Below the pieces are notes generated by a model that did not search any database, was not told the origin of the DNA, and was given only the letters and a program-made list of their open reading frames with translations. Positions 54,497-63,841 of a stretch of DNA of 64,000 nt are shown here, piece by piece. Source of the stretch: Conyzicola lurida (GTDB lineage: Bacteria; Actinomycetota; Actinomycetes; Actinomycetales; Microbacteriaceae); contig NZ_JACHMJ010000001.1 in the NCBI RefSeq assembly GCF_014204935.1, positions 186,001 to 250,000 on the forward strand. Reading direction: 5' to 3'. The position numbers were made by a program, and so were the translations under genes. Numbering within the stretch: position 1 is the stretch's first letter; every line of letters starts with the position of its first letter.

Positions 54497-55432
54497 ATGA
54501 CCAACGCACCACTCGCGCCGGAGGCGACCACGCGTCGCCCCCGGCGGGCGGCGGGCCGCTCGTCACGCGACCTGCTGCTCGCGCTGCCGTGGATCGCGCC
54601 GTCGCTCGTGCTCATCTTCGGCGTCGTGCTGTTCCCCGCGGCGGTGATGTTCTACAACTCGACGCGTGACATCAGCCAGTCGGGAGTCGACCGCGGCCCG
54701 GCCGGCTTCGACAACTACCTGACGCTGCTCGAGTTCGACCCGATCTGGGGCGTACTCGGCCGCACCCTGGTCTGGGTCGTGGCCGTGGTGCTCTTCACCG
54801 TGCTGCTCTCGCTGGCCCTCGCACAGTTGCTGAACAAGGCGTTCCCGGGCCGGCAGCTCGTGCGCATGGCCGTCATCGTGCCGTGGGCCGCGAGCGTCGT
54901 GATGACGACGCTCGTGGTCTACTACGGCCTCGACCCGTTCTACGGCATCATCAACGAGGGGCTCGTGCAGCTCGGCATCCTCGACACGCCCTACGGCTTC
55001 ACCAAGAACGCGACCTCGGCGTTCGCCTGGTCGATCGGCATCGCGGTGTTCGTCTCTCTGCCGTTCACGACCTACACGATCCTCGCCGGGCTGCAGACGA
55101 TCCCGGCCGACGTCTTCGAGGCGGCGAAGATCGACGGGGCCGGCCGTCGCCACACCTATTTCGCCATCGTGCTGCCGCAGCTGCGTAGCGCGCTCGCCGT
55201 GGCGATCCTGATCAACATCATCAACGTGTTCAACTCGCTGCCGATCCTCAAGGTGATGACCGGGTCGATCCCGGGCTACGACGCCGACACGGTGATGACG
55301 CTGATCTTCAAGTACATCCAGACCGACCACCGCATCGACGTCGCGAGCGCGCTCAGCGTCGTCGGATTCCTGATGGTGCTGGTGATCGTCGCCCTGTACG
55401 TCAGAATCGTCAAGCCGATGCGGGAGGTGTGA
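54497..55432 (+). CDS. Sugar ABC transporter permease (first system, MalF-like)
   Basis: 311 residues with six membrane segments after a basic N-terminus. The EAA loop, which contacts the ATPase, reads DVFEAAKIDGAGRRHTYFAIVLP. The ATG at 54497 has AGGAAG upstream. It is followed by the second permease after one base, so the pair is co-translated. Confidence 0.93.
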   Translation: MTNAPLAPEATTRRPRRAAGRSSRDLLLALPWIAPSLVLIFGVVLFPAAVMFYNSTRDISQSGVDRGPAGFDNYLTLLEFDPIWGVLGRTLVWVVAVVLFTVLLSLALAQLLNKAFPGRQLVRMAVIVPWAASVVMTTLVVYYGLDPFYGIINEGLVQLGILDTPYGFTKNATSAFAWSIGIAVFVSLPFTTYTILAGLQTIPADVFEAAKIDGAGRRHTYFAIVLPQLRSALAVAILINIINVFNSLPILKVMTGSIPGYDADTVMTLIFKYIQTDHRIDVASALSVVGFLMVLVIVALYVRIVKPMREV

Positions 55433-55433
55433 G

Positions 55434-56309
55434 ATGACCGACACCACGCACGTGCGCCGACGCCGCTACACCGCCGACCAGGTCGGTGCCGGGGCCGTCG
55501 CCTGGCGGATGCTCGCGGGCGCCGTCGTGCTGCTGATCTTCGTCGCACCGTACCTCCTCATGTTCGTGAGCTCGCTCAAGTCGAAGAGCGAGATCCTGCA
55601 GGTGCCGCCGACGTTCCTGCCGACCGAATGGCACCCCGAGAACTACGTCACCATGTGGTCGACGCCCGAGACCCCGCTCGTGCAGAACCTCATTTCGACC
55701 ATCGTGATCGCGGTCTTCGCGACGCTGCTCGTGCTCGCCGTGGCCCTCCCGGCCGCCTACTACACCGCCCGGTTCCGGTTCCCGGGGCGGCTGGTGTTCC
55801 TCTTCCTGGTGATCGTCACGCAGATGCTGCAGCCCGCGGTTCTCACCTCGGGCCTCTTCCGGGAGTTCCAGTTCCTCGGAATCAGCGACACCTGGCTCGC
55901 GATGATCCTGATCAACGCGGCCTTCAACCTGTCGTTCGCGGTCTGGATCATGCACAGCTTCTTCGCCGGCGTGCCGAAGGAGATCGACGAGGCGGCGCAG
56001 CTCGACGGCGCCGGCCGCTGGACGGTGCTGCTCCGCATCAACCTGCCGCTCGTCTGGCCGGGCATCGTCACCGCGATCGTCTTCACCTTCGTCTCCTGCT
56101 GGAACGAGTTCGCCGCCTCGCTCGTCATCCTCTCCACCGCCGGCAACCAGCCGCTGTCGGTCGCCCTCACCAAGTTCGTCGGGCAGTACGCCACCAGCTG
56201 GCAGTACGTCTTCGGCATTTCGATCGTCGCGATCGTGCCGGTCGTGATTCTCTTTATGCTCATCGAGAAGCGCCTTGTCGGCGGTCTCACCGCAGGGAGC
56301 GTGAAGTAG
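55434..56309 (+). CDS. Sugar ABC transporter permease (first system, MalG-like)
   Basis: 291 residues, six hydrophobic segments. The EAA loop is KEIDEAAQLDGAGRWTVLLRINLP. It pairs with the preceding permease. The ROK repressor gene starts at the base after its stop. Confidence 0.93.
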   Translation: MTDTTHVRRRRYTADQVGAGAVAWRMLAGAVVLLIFVAPYLLMFVSSLKSKSEILQVPPTFLPTEWHPENYVTMWSTPETPLVQNLISTIVIAVFATLLVLAVALPAAYYTARFRFPGRLVFLFLVIVTQMLQPAVLTSGLFREFQFLGISDTWLAMILINAAFNLSFAVWIMHSFFAGVPKEIDEAAQLDGAGRWTVLLRINLPLVWPGIVTAIVFTFVSCWNEFAASLVILSTAGNQPLSVALTKFVGQYATSWQYVFGISIVAIVPVVILFMLIEKRLVGGLTAGSVK

Positions 56310-57482
56310 ATGACCACCCGGAAACCCCCGTTCGCACCGCAGCGCACCCACGGCCTGGCCGGTGGTCGCGCCCTCCGCCCGAGCAGCAAGGTGCTGCCGG
56401 AACACGCCCGCGGCCACAACCGCTCGCTCGTGCTGCAGACCCTCTACCTGGCCGGCGAACGCAGTCGCGCCGACATCGCCCGCGAGACCGGCCTCACCCG
56501 CGTCACCGTCTCCGACCTGGTGGCCGAGCTCATCGCCGAGGGACTCGTGCTCGAGTTGGGTCCGCGCGAAGACGCCCGCCCCGGCAAGCCGGCGACCCTG
56601 CTCGAACTGAACGCCCTCGCGTTCCACATCATCGGCATCGACCTCAGCGAGTTCGCGATCTTCCGCGGGGCCGTCCTCGACCTGCGCGGGCAGATCATCT
56701 CGCGTGCCGAGATCCCCCTCGAGAACAGCACGGGGGCGGATGCCGCGGCCAAAGTCGTCGCCCTGGTCGAGCGCCTCGTGGCGGCTGCCACGCTGCCCAT
56801 CCTCGGGGTCGGCGTCGGCTCCCCGGGTATCGTCGGCCTCGGCGGTGTCGTGCTCACCGCGCCCAACCTCGGCTGGGTCAACGAACCGCTGCAGCAGTCG
56901 CTCGCCGAACGGTTCGGTCTGCCCGTACTGGTCGCGAACGACGCCAACGCCGCCGCCCTCGCCGAGCACAGCTTCGGCGGTGCCGACAGCGACATGATCC
57001 TGATCAAGATCGGGCACGGTGTGGGTGCCGGTCTGCTGCTCGACGGCAGCCCGTTCTTCGGCGGGCGGTTCGCCGCCGGGGAGATCGGACACGTGGTCGT
57101 GGGTACCGACGGCGGTGCCGAGTGCGTGTGCGGAAAACGCGGGTGCCTGGAGACGTGGTTGGCCACGCCGAGGCTCGACGCGGCGTTGGCTGCGGCCGCG
57201 TCATCCGACGAACGCACGACGATTTTGACGGAAGCGGGTCAACGCCTCGGCATTGCGCTCGCCCCGGTGGTGGGAGCGCTCGACCTAGCCGAGGTCGTGC
57301 TGAGCGGTCCGACCGAACTGCTTGATGGCGTGCTGGGAACGGCCGTCATCGAGACCCTCCGCGCGAGAACGATGGCCGAGTACCACGGCGGTCTGATCCT
57401 GCGGATGACAACCCTCGGAGAGGACATCGTGCTGCGCGGCGCCGCAGCGATGGTGCTCTCCGGCCAGCTCGGGGTCTCCTGA
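56310..57482 (+). CDS. ROK family transcriptional repressor
   Basis: 390 residues. A winged helix-turn-helix lies at residues about 35-90 (RSRADIARETGLTRVTVSDL). The ROK sugar-binding domain follows, with the DIGGT-like GIDLSEFAIF degenerate for ATP binding, and the zinc motif intact (GHVVV then CVCGKRGCLE). It would sense a sugar or sugar phosphate and control this locus. Encoded between two complete transporter sets and directly after the first, it is the best candidate to bind the two GTAA-N6-CTAAC sites at 53009-53072. Confidence 0.9.
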   Translation: MTTRKPPFAPQRTHGLAGGRALRPSSKVLPEHARGHNRSLVLQTLYLAGERSRADIARETGLTRVTVSDLVAELIAEGLVLELGPREDARPGKPATLLELNALAFHIIGIDLSEFAIFRGAVLDLRGQIISRAEIPLENSTGADAAAKVVALVERLVAAATLPILGVGVGSPGIVGLGGVVLTAPNLGWVNEPLQQSLAERFGLPVLVANDANAAALAEHSFGGADSDMILIKIGHGVGAGLLLDGSPFFGGRFAAGEIGHVVVGTDGGAECVCGKRGCLETWLATPRLDAALAAAASSDERTTILTEAGQRLGIALAPVVGALDLAEVVLSGPTELLDGVLGTAVIETLRARTMAEYHGGLILRMTTLGEDIVLRGAAAMVLSGQLGVS

Positions 57483-57553
57483 CCGCGGGCACGCACCGGC
57501 GACTCGTCCACCCGGACCGTCGCGTTCCATCACGTTCTACAAAGGAGTCAGAA

Positions 57554-58843
57554 ATGAAGAAAAGGACAGCAGCGGTCGCAGCAGCCACCGTTGCGGCTCT
57601 CCTGTTGGCGGGGTGTTCGTCGAACGACGCACCCGCCGAAGCCGGTGGCGACGACATCACCCTGTGGCTGAACGGCGGTGACACCCCGGACGCGCTGCGC
57701 GACTTCCTTAAGACAGAGTACGCAGACGCGACCGGGGGCACGCTTACTATCGAAGAGCAGTCGTGGACGGATGCTCTCGCAAAACTGACCACGGCACTGC
57801 CTGATGCCGAGAATACCCCCGATGTCGTGGAGATCGGCAACACGTGGGCGCCCACGTTCACCAATGCCGGGGCGTTCACCGACCTCAGCGACATGTACGA
57901 CGATCTGGGCGGCGACAAGCTGCTGCCCTCGTTCGTCGAGGTCGGTTCGGTGGACGGCGCCGAGTACGCCCTGCCGTACTACTTCGGCTCGCGCTATGTG
58001 TTCTACCGCAAGGACGTCTGGGAGCAGGCCGGCCTCGCCGTGCCGACGACCCTCGCCGAGTTCAACGAGGCCGCGGCCGCCTTGAGGACGGCCGACCAGA
58101 GCGGCTTCTACATCGGCGGCGAAGACTGGCGCAACGGCGTCTCCTGGATCTTCGCCAACGGCGGAGAGCTCGCGGTCAAGGACGGCGACGAGTGGTCGTC
58201 GACGCTCTCCGACCCGAAGACGGTCGAGGGGCTCACCCAGCTGCAGACCCTGTTCGCCGACGCGTCGCTCGCGCCGGTCACCGAGGCCGACAGCACGCCG
58301 TGGGTCAACATCAACAACAACGAGTCGACGGGCAAGCCCGAAGCCGCCACGATCATCGCACCCGGGTGGGCGCACTGGTCGATCGGCGACCTCGCCCCCG
58401 ACCCCGCTGACTCGACCAAGACCGTGGCGACCTGGAACGACGCGACCTTCGGCACCTTCGTGCTTCCCGGTGTCGACGGCGGTGTCGCCCCCGTCTTCGC
58501 GGGCGGCTCGAACATCGCCATCTCGGCCGCGAGCAAGAACCAGGACGCGGCCAAGGAGCTGATGACGATCATCTTCTCCGACGAGTACCAGCAGCTGCTG
58601 GGCGAGAACGGCCTCGGACCGGCCAACCTCGACTTCGCGTCGTCGCTCGGCGACGACCAGTTCGCGACGGCTCTCATCGAGTCCGCCGCCGAGTCGAAGC
58701 TGACCCCCGCCGCGCCCGGCTGGGCCGCGGTCGAGGGCTCCGGCCTGCTCGAGGAGTTCTTCGGCAAGGTGAACGGCGGCGGAGACGTCGAAGCGCTCGC
58801 CGAGGAATACGACGGCAAGATCGACGAGCTGATCAACGGATAG
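57554..58843 (+). CDS. Sugar ABC transporter substrate-binding lipoprotein (second system)
   Basis: 429 residues, family 1 solute-binding protein with lipobox LAGC (Cys21). It is not a copy of the first binding protein: the sequences differ almost throughout. The mature part starts DDITLWLNGGDTPDALRDF, and aromatic-rich patches such as YYFGSRYVFYRKD fit sugar stacking. ATG with AAAGGAGTC upstream. It follows the ROK gene by 71 bases, which contain no clear promoter, so one long transcript is plausible. Confidence 0.92.
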   Translation: MKKRTAAVAAATVAALLLAGCSSNDAPAEAGGDDITLWLNGGDTPDALRDFLKTEYADATGGTLTIEEQSWTDALAKLTTALPDAENTPDVVEIGNTWAPTFTNAGAFTDLSDMYDDLGGDKLLPSFVEVGSVDGAEYALPYYFGSRYVFYRKDVWEQAGLAVPTTLAEFNEAAAALRTADQSGFYIGGEDWRNGVSWIFANGGELAVKDGDEWSSTLSDPKTVEGLTQLQTLFADASLAPVTEADSTPWVNINNNESTGKPEAATIIAPGWAHWSIGDLAPDPADSTKTVATWNDATFGTFVLPGVDGGVAPVFAGGSNIAISAASKNQDAAKELMTIIFSDEYQQLLGENGLGPANLDFASSLGDDQFATALIESAAESKLTPAAPGWAAVEGSGLLEEFFGKVNGGGDVEALAEEYDGKIDELING

Positions 58844-58854
58844 TTCCTCCCCAA

Positions 58855-58935
58855 CCGGTCCCTGAGCCTGTCGAAGGGTCCCGTCGACAGGCTCGGGGAC
58901 CGGCATCCGCCCTGCCCTTCGGCAGGCTCAGGGAC
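58855..58935. repeat. Dispersed palindrome copy plus an extra half, between transporter genes
   Basis: CCGGTCCCTGAGCCTGTCGA (58855-58874) and TCGACAGGCTCGGGGACCGG (58884-58903) pair along 20 bases with one wobble. A third arm, CCTTCGGCAGGCTCAGGGACC (58915-58935), follows. It could reduce expression of the permeases or stabilise the upstream mRNA. Confidence 0.85.
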
Positions 58936-58966
58936 CACACACACACGAAAGGAGGAAGCCCCCACC

Positions 58967-59875
58967 ATGGCCCTCACCGTCGAACGCCGACGCACCAACC
59001 GCGCGCCGTACCTGCTTCTCATCCCGGCCGTCGGCATCCTCCTCATCGGCATGGGCTACCCGGTCGTCTGGCAGGCGATCACCTCCCTGCAGGAATACGG
59101 ACTGCAGCAGCAGTTCGGCAAAGCCGCCCCCTTCGTCTTCCTCGAGAACTACATCGAGCTCGCCACGAACGCGAGTTTCTGGGCGGTCGTCGCCAAGTCG
59201 ATCGCCTTCTGCCTGATCACCGCCGTGGCGACCCTCGCCATCGGCCTCGGACTCGCCCTGCTGATGAACGTCGTCGGCAAGGCGCCGCGGCTGATCCTGC
59301 AGATCGCGCTGCTGCTGGCCTGGTCGATGCCGGTGGTCGCCGCGATGACCGTGTGGATCTGGCTCTTCGACCGCCGCCGCGGCGCGGTCAACTACCTGCT
59401 CGACCTCATCCCGGGCGTTGACATGAACAGGTTCAACTGGCTCGAGACGCCGACGACGTTCTTCATCGTCGCGAGCGTCATCGTCATCTGGATGTCGGTG
59501 CCGTTCGTCGCCTTCTCCAGCTACGCCGGTCTCACCCAGATCTCGGAAGAGGTCATGGAGGCCGCGCAGCTCGACGGCGCCAACGGCTGGCAGCGCTTCT
59601 GGGGCATCATCCTCCCGATGATCCGCCCCGTCATCGCGATCGTCTTCCTCCTGCAGATCATCTGGGACCTGCGCGTCTTCACCCAGATCACCATGCTGCA
59701 GGACGCCGGTTCCAAGTCGAGCGAGTTCGACCTGCTCGGCACCTACATCTTCAAGCTCGGCACCAAGGCGCAGGACTTCGGGATGGCGTCTGCCGTGTCG
59801 ATCCTCGTGTTGGCGATCACCATCGTGCTGAGCTGGTTCTACATCCGCAGCCTGCTGAAAGAGGACGAGGCATGA
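58967..59875 (+). CDS. Sugar ABC transporter permease (second system, MalF-like)
   Basis: 302 residues with six membrane segments. EAA loop: EVMEAAQLDGANGWQRFWGIILP. AAAGGAGG lies upstream of the ATG at 58967. Its stop overlaps the start of the next permease (ATGA). Confidence 0.93.
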   Translation: MALTVERRRTNRAPYLLLIPAVGILLIGMGYPVVWQAITSLQEYGLQQQFGKAAPFVFLENYIELATNASFWAVVAKSIAFCLITAVATLAIGLGLALLMNVVGKAPRLILQIALLLAWSMPVVAAMTVWIWLFDRRRGAVNYLLDLIPGVDMNRFNWLETPTTFFIVASVIVIWMSVPFVAFSSYAGLTQISEEVMEAAQLDGANGWQRFWGIILPMIRPVIAIVFLLQIIWDLRVFTQITMLQDAGSKSSEFDLLGTYIFKLGTKAQDFGMASAVSILVLAITIVLSWFYIRSLLKEDEA

Positions 59876-60708
59876 GAGCCCGTACCGCGCGCACGATCTT
59901 CGGCGCACTGGCGATCGTCATCGCCGTCATCTGGGTGTTCCCCGTCTACTGGATGGTGAACTCTTCGCTGCTGCCCAACACCACCCTGCTGTCGTTCGTC
60001 CCGACGTTCGTTCCGTTCGGCGGATCGCTGAACAACTTCACGGCCGCGCTCGCCGACGGCGAGTTCTACGCGGCGCTCGGCATGAGCGTCTCGATCACGC
60101 TCATCGCGGTGTTCTTCTGCCTGATTTTCGCGTTCCTCGGCGCGGTGGCGATCAGCCGCTTCCGGTTCCGCGGCCGCAAGAGCTTCATCATCGCGGTGCT
60201 GGTCGTGCAGATGCTTCCCGCCGAGGGGCTGTTCATCGCCCAGTACAAGATGGTGGCCAGTGTGCACCTGCTCGACTCGGTGATCGGGGTCAGCGTCATC
60301 TACATCGCAGCCGTCGTGCCGTTCACGATCTGGATGCTGCGGGGATTCGTCGCGGGAGTGCCCGCCGATCTCGAGGAAGCCGCCATGGTCGACGGCCTCA
60401 GCCGGTTCGGCGCGTTTATGCGCATCACCTTCCCGTTGCTCGCACCCGGGCTCGTGGCATCCGGGGTCTACGCGTTCCTGCAGGCGTGGAACGAGTTCAC
60501 CGTCGCCCTCGTGCTGCTCCCGTCGGAGGCCGCGCAGACGCTGCCGCTCTGGCTGCGCGGATTCGTGCAGGCGAGTGCCACGCGCGAGACCGACTGGGGC
60601 CAGGTGATGGCGGCTTCGACGCTCGTCGCCGTGCCGGTGATCGTGTTCTTCTTGATCGTGCAGGGCCGGCTGACGTCGGGCCTCGTGAGCGGGGCGGTGA
60701 AGGGATGA
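59872..60708 (+). CDS. Sugar ABC transporter permease (second system, MalG-like)
   Basis: 278 residues, six membrane segments. EAA loop: DLEEAAMVDGLSRFGAFMRITFP. It overlaps both neighbours by four bases (ATGA), so it is translationally coupled to the hexosaminidase gene that follows. This links import with intracellular cleavage of the imported sugar. Confidence 0.93.
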   Translation: MRARTARTIFGALAIVIAVIWVFPVYWMVNSSLLPNTTLLSFVPTFVPFGGSLNNFTAALADGEFYAALGMSVSITLIAVFFCLIFAFLGAVAISRFRFRGRKSFIIAVLVVQMLPAEGLFIAQYKMVASVHLLDSVIGVSVIYIAAVVPFTIWMLRGFVAGVPADLEEAAMVDGLSRFGAFMRITFPLLAPGLVASGVYAFLQAWNEFTVALVLLPSEAAQTLPLWLRGFVQASATRETDWGQVMAASTLVAVPVIVFFLIVQGRLTSGLVSGAVKG

Positions 60709-62165
60709 GCGGGGTATCGGTCCCTGAGCCTGTCGAAGGACTCGGAGGAGGGGCGCTTCGACAGGCTCAGCGACCGCAGCGCCCTGCCACCCGCGTCCTC
60801 CTCCCCGGGTTCGTCGGCACCGAGCTGCCCGACTGGCTCGCCGCCCGGCTGCGCGACGGCCTCGCCGGCGTCTGCCTCTTCGGCGAGAACGTGGAGTCGC
60901 GCGACCAGCTGCGCGCCCTCACCGCGGCGATCTACACCGCCAACCCGCACGCGCTCATCGCGATCGACGAAGAGGGCGGCGACGTCACCCGGCTCTACCA
61001 GTCGGTCGGTTCCCCATTCCCCGGCAACGCGCTGCTCGGCCGTATCGACGACCTCGACTACACCGCCCTCGTCGCGACGGCGGTCGGCCTCGAACTGCGC
61101 GACGTGGGGGTCAACCTCAACTTCGCGCCCGACGTGGACATCAACTCGAACGCGAACAACCCGGTGATCGGGGTGCGCAGTTTCGGCAGCGACCCGGCAC
61201 TCGTCGCCCGGCACAGCGCCGCGTGGGTGGCGGCGCACGAGGCGACCGGCGTCGCGGTGAGCGCGAAGCATTTTCCGGGGCACGGCGACACCGCCCAGGA
61301 CTCGCACCTCGCGCTGCCCGTCGTCGACCTGCCGCTCTCCGCCCTGCGCGAGCGCGAACTGCTGCCGTTCGAGGCGGCGGTCGCGGCCGGTGCGAGCAGC
61401 GTGATGAGCTCGCACATCCTGCTGCCCCAGCTCGACGCCGAGAACCCCGCTACCTTCTCGCGCACCATCCTCGACGGGCTGCTGCGCGGCGACCTCGGTT
61501 TCACCGGCGTCATCGTGAGCGACGCGCTCGACATGGTCGGTGCGAGCGGCGAGACCGGCATCCCGGCCGCGGCCGTGCGGGCGATCGCCGCCGGCTGCGA
61601 CCTGCTCTGCATCGGCACGAAAAACACCGACGCCCAGCTCGACGACATCGAGGCCGCGCTCGCCGCCGCGGTGGCCGCGGGGGAGCTCGACGCCGCGCGC
61701 TTGGCCGACGCCGGCGACCGGAACGTCGCCCTCGCGGTGGCGCTGCGTGCGACATCCGCCCCGCCTTCTTCGCCGACGGTCTTCGACCTCGACCGTGCCA
61801 TCGCCGCCTTCGCCGTCGCACCCGGTGCCGTCGCCCGGAGCGAGCGCACCGTGGTCGCGATCGAGACCGCCGCCAACATCGCGGTCGGCGTCTCGCCGTG
61901 GGGTCCGCCCGCCGACGCCCGTGTGCACCGCGGCGACCCGCTGCCGCCCGTCGCCGGGCAGCTCGTACTCGTCGGCAAGAACAACCACGCGCACGAGTGG
62001 GTGCGCGAACTCGTCGACGCCGCCCGGCGCGACCACCCCGCGACGCTGGTGGTCGACATGGGCTGGCCCGACACCGACCGGCGCTACGCCGACGTCGCGA
62101 CCTTCGGCGCATCGCGGCACGTGGGCGAGGCGCTCGCCGCCTGGCTGGAAGGGACAGCACCATGA
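60705..62165 (+). CDS. Glycoside hydrolase family 3 beta-N-acetylhexosaminidase
   Basis: 486 residues. The GH3 N-acetylglucosaminidase signature KHFPGHGDTAQDSH carries the His of the Asp/His acid-base dyad, NFAPDVDI precedes it, and the nucleophile Asp is in SDALDMV. There is no signal peptide: the enzyme is cytoplasmic and would split imported chitobiose or muropeptide-derived disaccharides to GlcNAc. The first 25 residues (VPEPVEGLGG and ALRQAQRPQ) are a translated copy of the dispersed palindromic repeat, so the native N-terminus was extended or replaced. The start ATG overlaps the upstream permease stop. It is NagZ-like, but recycling versus chitin use cannot be decided here. Confidence 0.9.
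   Translation: MSGVSVPEPVEGLGGGALRQAQRPQRPATRVLLPGFVGTELPDWLAARLRDGLAGVCLFGENVESRDQLRALTAAIYTANPHALIAIDEEGGDVTRLYQSVGSPFPGNALLGRIDDLDYTALVATAVGLELRDVGVNLNFAPDVDINSNANNPVIGVRSFGSDPALVARHSAAWVAAHEATGVAVSAKHFPGHGDTAQDSHLALPVVDLPLSALRERELLPFEAAVAAGASSVMSSHILLPQLDAENPATFSRTILDGLLRGDLGFTGVIVSDALDMVGASGETGIPAAAVRAIAAGCDLLCIGTKNTDAQLDDIEAALAAAVAAGELDAARLADAGDRNVALAVALRATSAPPSSPTVFDLDRAIAAFAVAPGAVARSERTVVAIETAANIAVGVSPWGPPADARVHRGDPLPPVAGQLVLVGKNNHAHEWVRELVDAARRDHPATLVVDMGWPDTDRRYADVATFGASRHVGEALAAWLEGTAP
60725..60769. repeat. Dispersed palindrome inside the hexosaminidase coding sequence
   Basis: TGAGCCTGTCGAAG (60725-60738) and CTTCGACAGGCTCA (60756-60769) are perfect 14-base arms, read in frame as part of the N-terminus of the GH3 protein. 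Confidence 0.88.
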
Positions 62166-63070
62166 GGATGGGTATCGACATCGGCGGCACGAAGACCGAG
62201 GCGGTGACCGTCGCCGACGACGGCACGGTCGTCGACCGGGTGCGGCTCGCCACGGGATTCGGCGCCGAGGCCGTGATCGCGTCGACCGTCGACGCGGTCG
62301 GGCGGCTGACCGCGGCGAGCGGCGGCGCGAGGTTCTCCAGCGTCGGCGTGGGAATTCCGGGGGCGGTGGATGCCGCGACCGGACGCGTCTCGCACGCGAT
62401 CAACCTCGGCCTCGACCGTCTCGACCTGGGCGAGTTGCTCGCCGCGGAACTCGGCACGCCCGTGCGCGTCGAGAACGATGTGAACGCTGCCGCGCTCGGC
62501 GCCTTCCACCTGCTGGAACAGCCGGCCGCGGCATCCATGTCGTATCTCAATCTGGGCACCGGCCTCGCCGCCGGTCTCGTGCTGCGCGGCGAACTGTGGC
62601 GCGGCGCCCGCGGCGGTGCGGGCGAGATCGGGCACATCCTGGTCGACCCCGCCGGCCCGCTCGACCTCGACGGCCAGCACGGCGGGCTCGAGGCGATGGC
62701 CTCCGGGTCGGGGATCGCGCGCCAGTGGGCCCGCGGCGACGGCAACGCGGTGAGCGCCGTGCTCGACGCGGCCGACGCCGGCGACGAGCGTGCGGTCGAG
62801 ATCAGGCGGCGGCTCTACGAGGGCGTGGCACACTCGGTGCGCATCCTCGTGCTGACCGTCGACGTCGACCTCGTCGTCATTGGCGGCGGTATCGCCGGGC
62901 TGGGCGACCGCGTGCTCGGCGGCGTGTTCGAGATCCTCGACTCCTGGAGCGCGCAGTCGCCGTTCATCGAATCGCTCGGCCTCGCCGAGCGTCTGCGCCT
63001 GCTTCCGGCCGGCGCGCCCGTCGCCGCACTCGGCGCCGCACACCTGGGAGGCACATCGTGGCCGAAGTAG
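62162..63070 (+). CDS. ROK family sugar kinase (probable GlcNAc kinase)
   Basis: 302 residues. Intact phosphate motif GIDIGGTKTEAVTV, the catalytic Asp in ENDVNAAALGAF, and GEIGHILVDPAG. The cysteine-rich zinc motif of most ROK kinases (CxCGxxGCxE) is replaced by LDGQHGGLE, so zinc binding is changed or lost. It should phosphorylate the GlcNAc released by the hexosaminidase. The start ATG at 62162 overlaps the GH3 stop, and its end overlaps nagB by 13 bases. Confidence 0.88.
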   Translation: MRMGIDIGGTKTEAVTVADDGTVVDRVRLATGFGAEAVIASTVDAVGRLTAASGGARFSSVGVGIPGAVDAATGRVSHAINLGLDRLDLGELLAAELGTPVRVENDVNAAALGAFHLLEQPAAASMSYLNLGTGLAAGLVLRGELWRGARGGAGEIGHILVDPAGPLDLDGQHGGLEAMASGSGIARQWARGDGNAVSAVLDAADAGDERAVEIRRRLYEGVAHSVRILVLTVDVDLVVIGGGIAGLGDRVLGGVFEILDSWSAQSPFIESLGLAERLRLLPAGAPVAALGAAHLGGTSWPK

Positions 63071-63828
63071 TCATCGTCCCGTCGGCGGCGGAGGGCGGAT
63101 CGATCCCGGCCGCCGCCATCGCGGCGCTCGTCACCGCGAAGCCCGACGCCGTGCTCGGACTCGCCACCGGCTCCACGCCCCTGACCACCTGGCAGGCGCT
63201 CGCGGGCCGCGGGCTCGACCTGTCGCGCGTGCGCGGGTTCGCGCTCGACGAGTACGTCGGGCTGCCGGCCGGGCACCCCGAGAGCTACCGCTCGGTGATC
63301 ACGCGCGAGGTGGTCGAGCCGCTCGGCCTCACGCCCGCGCTCGTGCGCGTGCCCGGCGACGACGGCCTGCCGCTCGAGGGTGCCGGCGATCGCTACGAGT
63401 CCGACATCCACGCCGCCGGCGGCATCGACCTGCAGATCCTCGGCATCGGACGCACGGGGCACATCGGCTTCAACGAACCCGGCTCCTCGCTCGCGTCGCT
63501 CACGCGGGTGAAGACGCTGACCGAGCAGACCCGCATCGACAACGCGCGCTTCTTCGACTCGGTCGACGACGTGCCGGTGCACTGCATCACGCAGGGGCTC
63601 GGCACGATCCTGCGGGCGCGGCACCTCGTGCTGCTCGCGTTCGGTGCGGGCAAGGCGGCGGCGATCGCGGCCGCGCTCGAGGGACCGGTCTCCGCGTCGA
63701 CCCCCGGGTCGGTGGTGCAGTTGCACCCGCGCGTCACCGTGGTCGTCGACGAGGATGCCGCGGCCGACCTCGCGCACGCGGACTACTACCGCTACGCCTG
63801 GGCGAACCGGCTCGACTGGGAGCGTTAG
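63058..63828 (+). CDS. nagB: Glucosamine-6-phosphate deaminase
   Basis: 256 residues from GTG at 63058 with GGGAGG upstream. Motifs: GLATGSTPLTTW, FALDEYVGLPAGHPESY and GIGRTGHIGFNEPGSS. It converts glucosamine 6-phosphate to fructose 6-phosphate and ammonia. It is last in the plus-strand operon and convergent with nagA, 13 bases away. Confidence 0.95.
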   Translation: MAEVVIVPSAAEGGSIPAAAIAALVTAKPDAVLGLATGSTPLTTWQALAGRGLDLSRVRGFALDEYVGLPAGHPESYRSVITREVVEPLGLTPALVRVPGDDGLPLEGAGDRYESDIHAAGGIDLQILGIGRTGHIGFNEPGSSLASLTRVKTLTEQTRIDNARFFDSVDDVPVHCITQGLGTILRARHLVLLAFGAGKAAAIAAALEGPVSASTPGSVVQLHPRVTVVVDEDAAADLAHADYYRYAWANRLDWER

Positions 63829-63841
63829 GCCGCTTTAGTGC

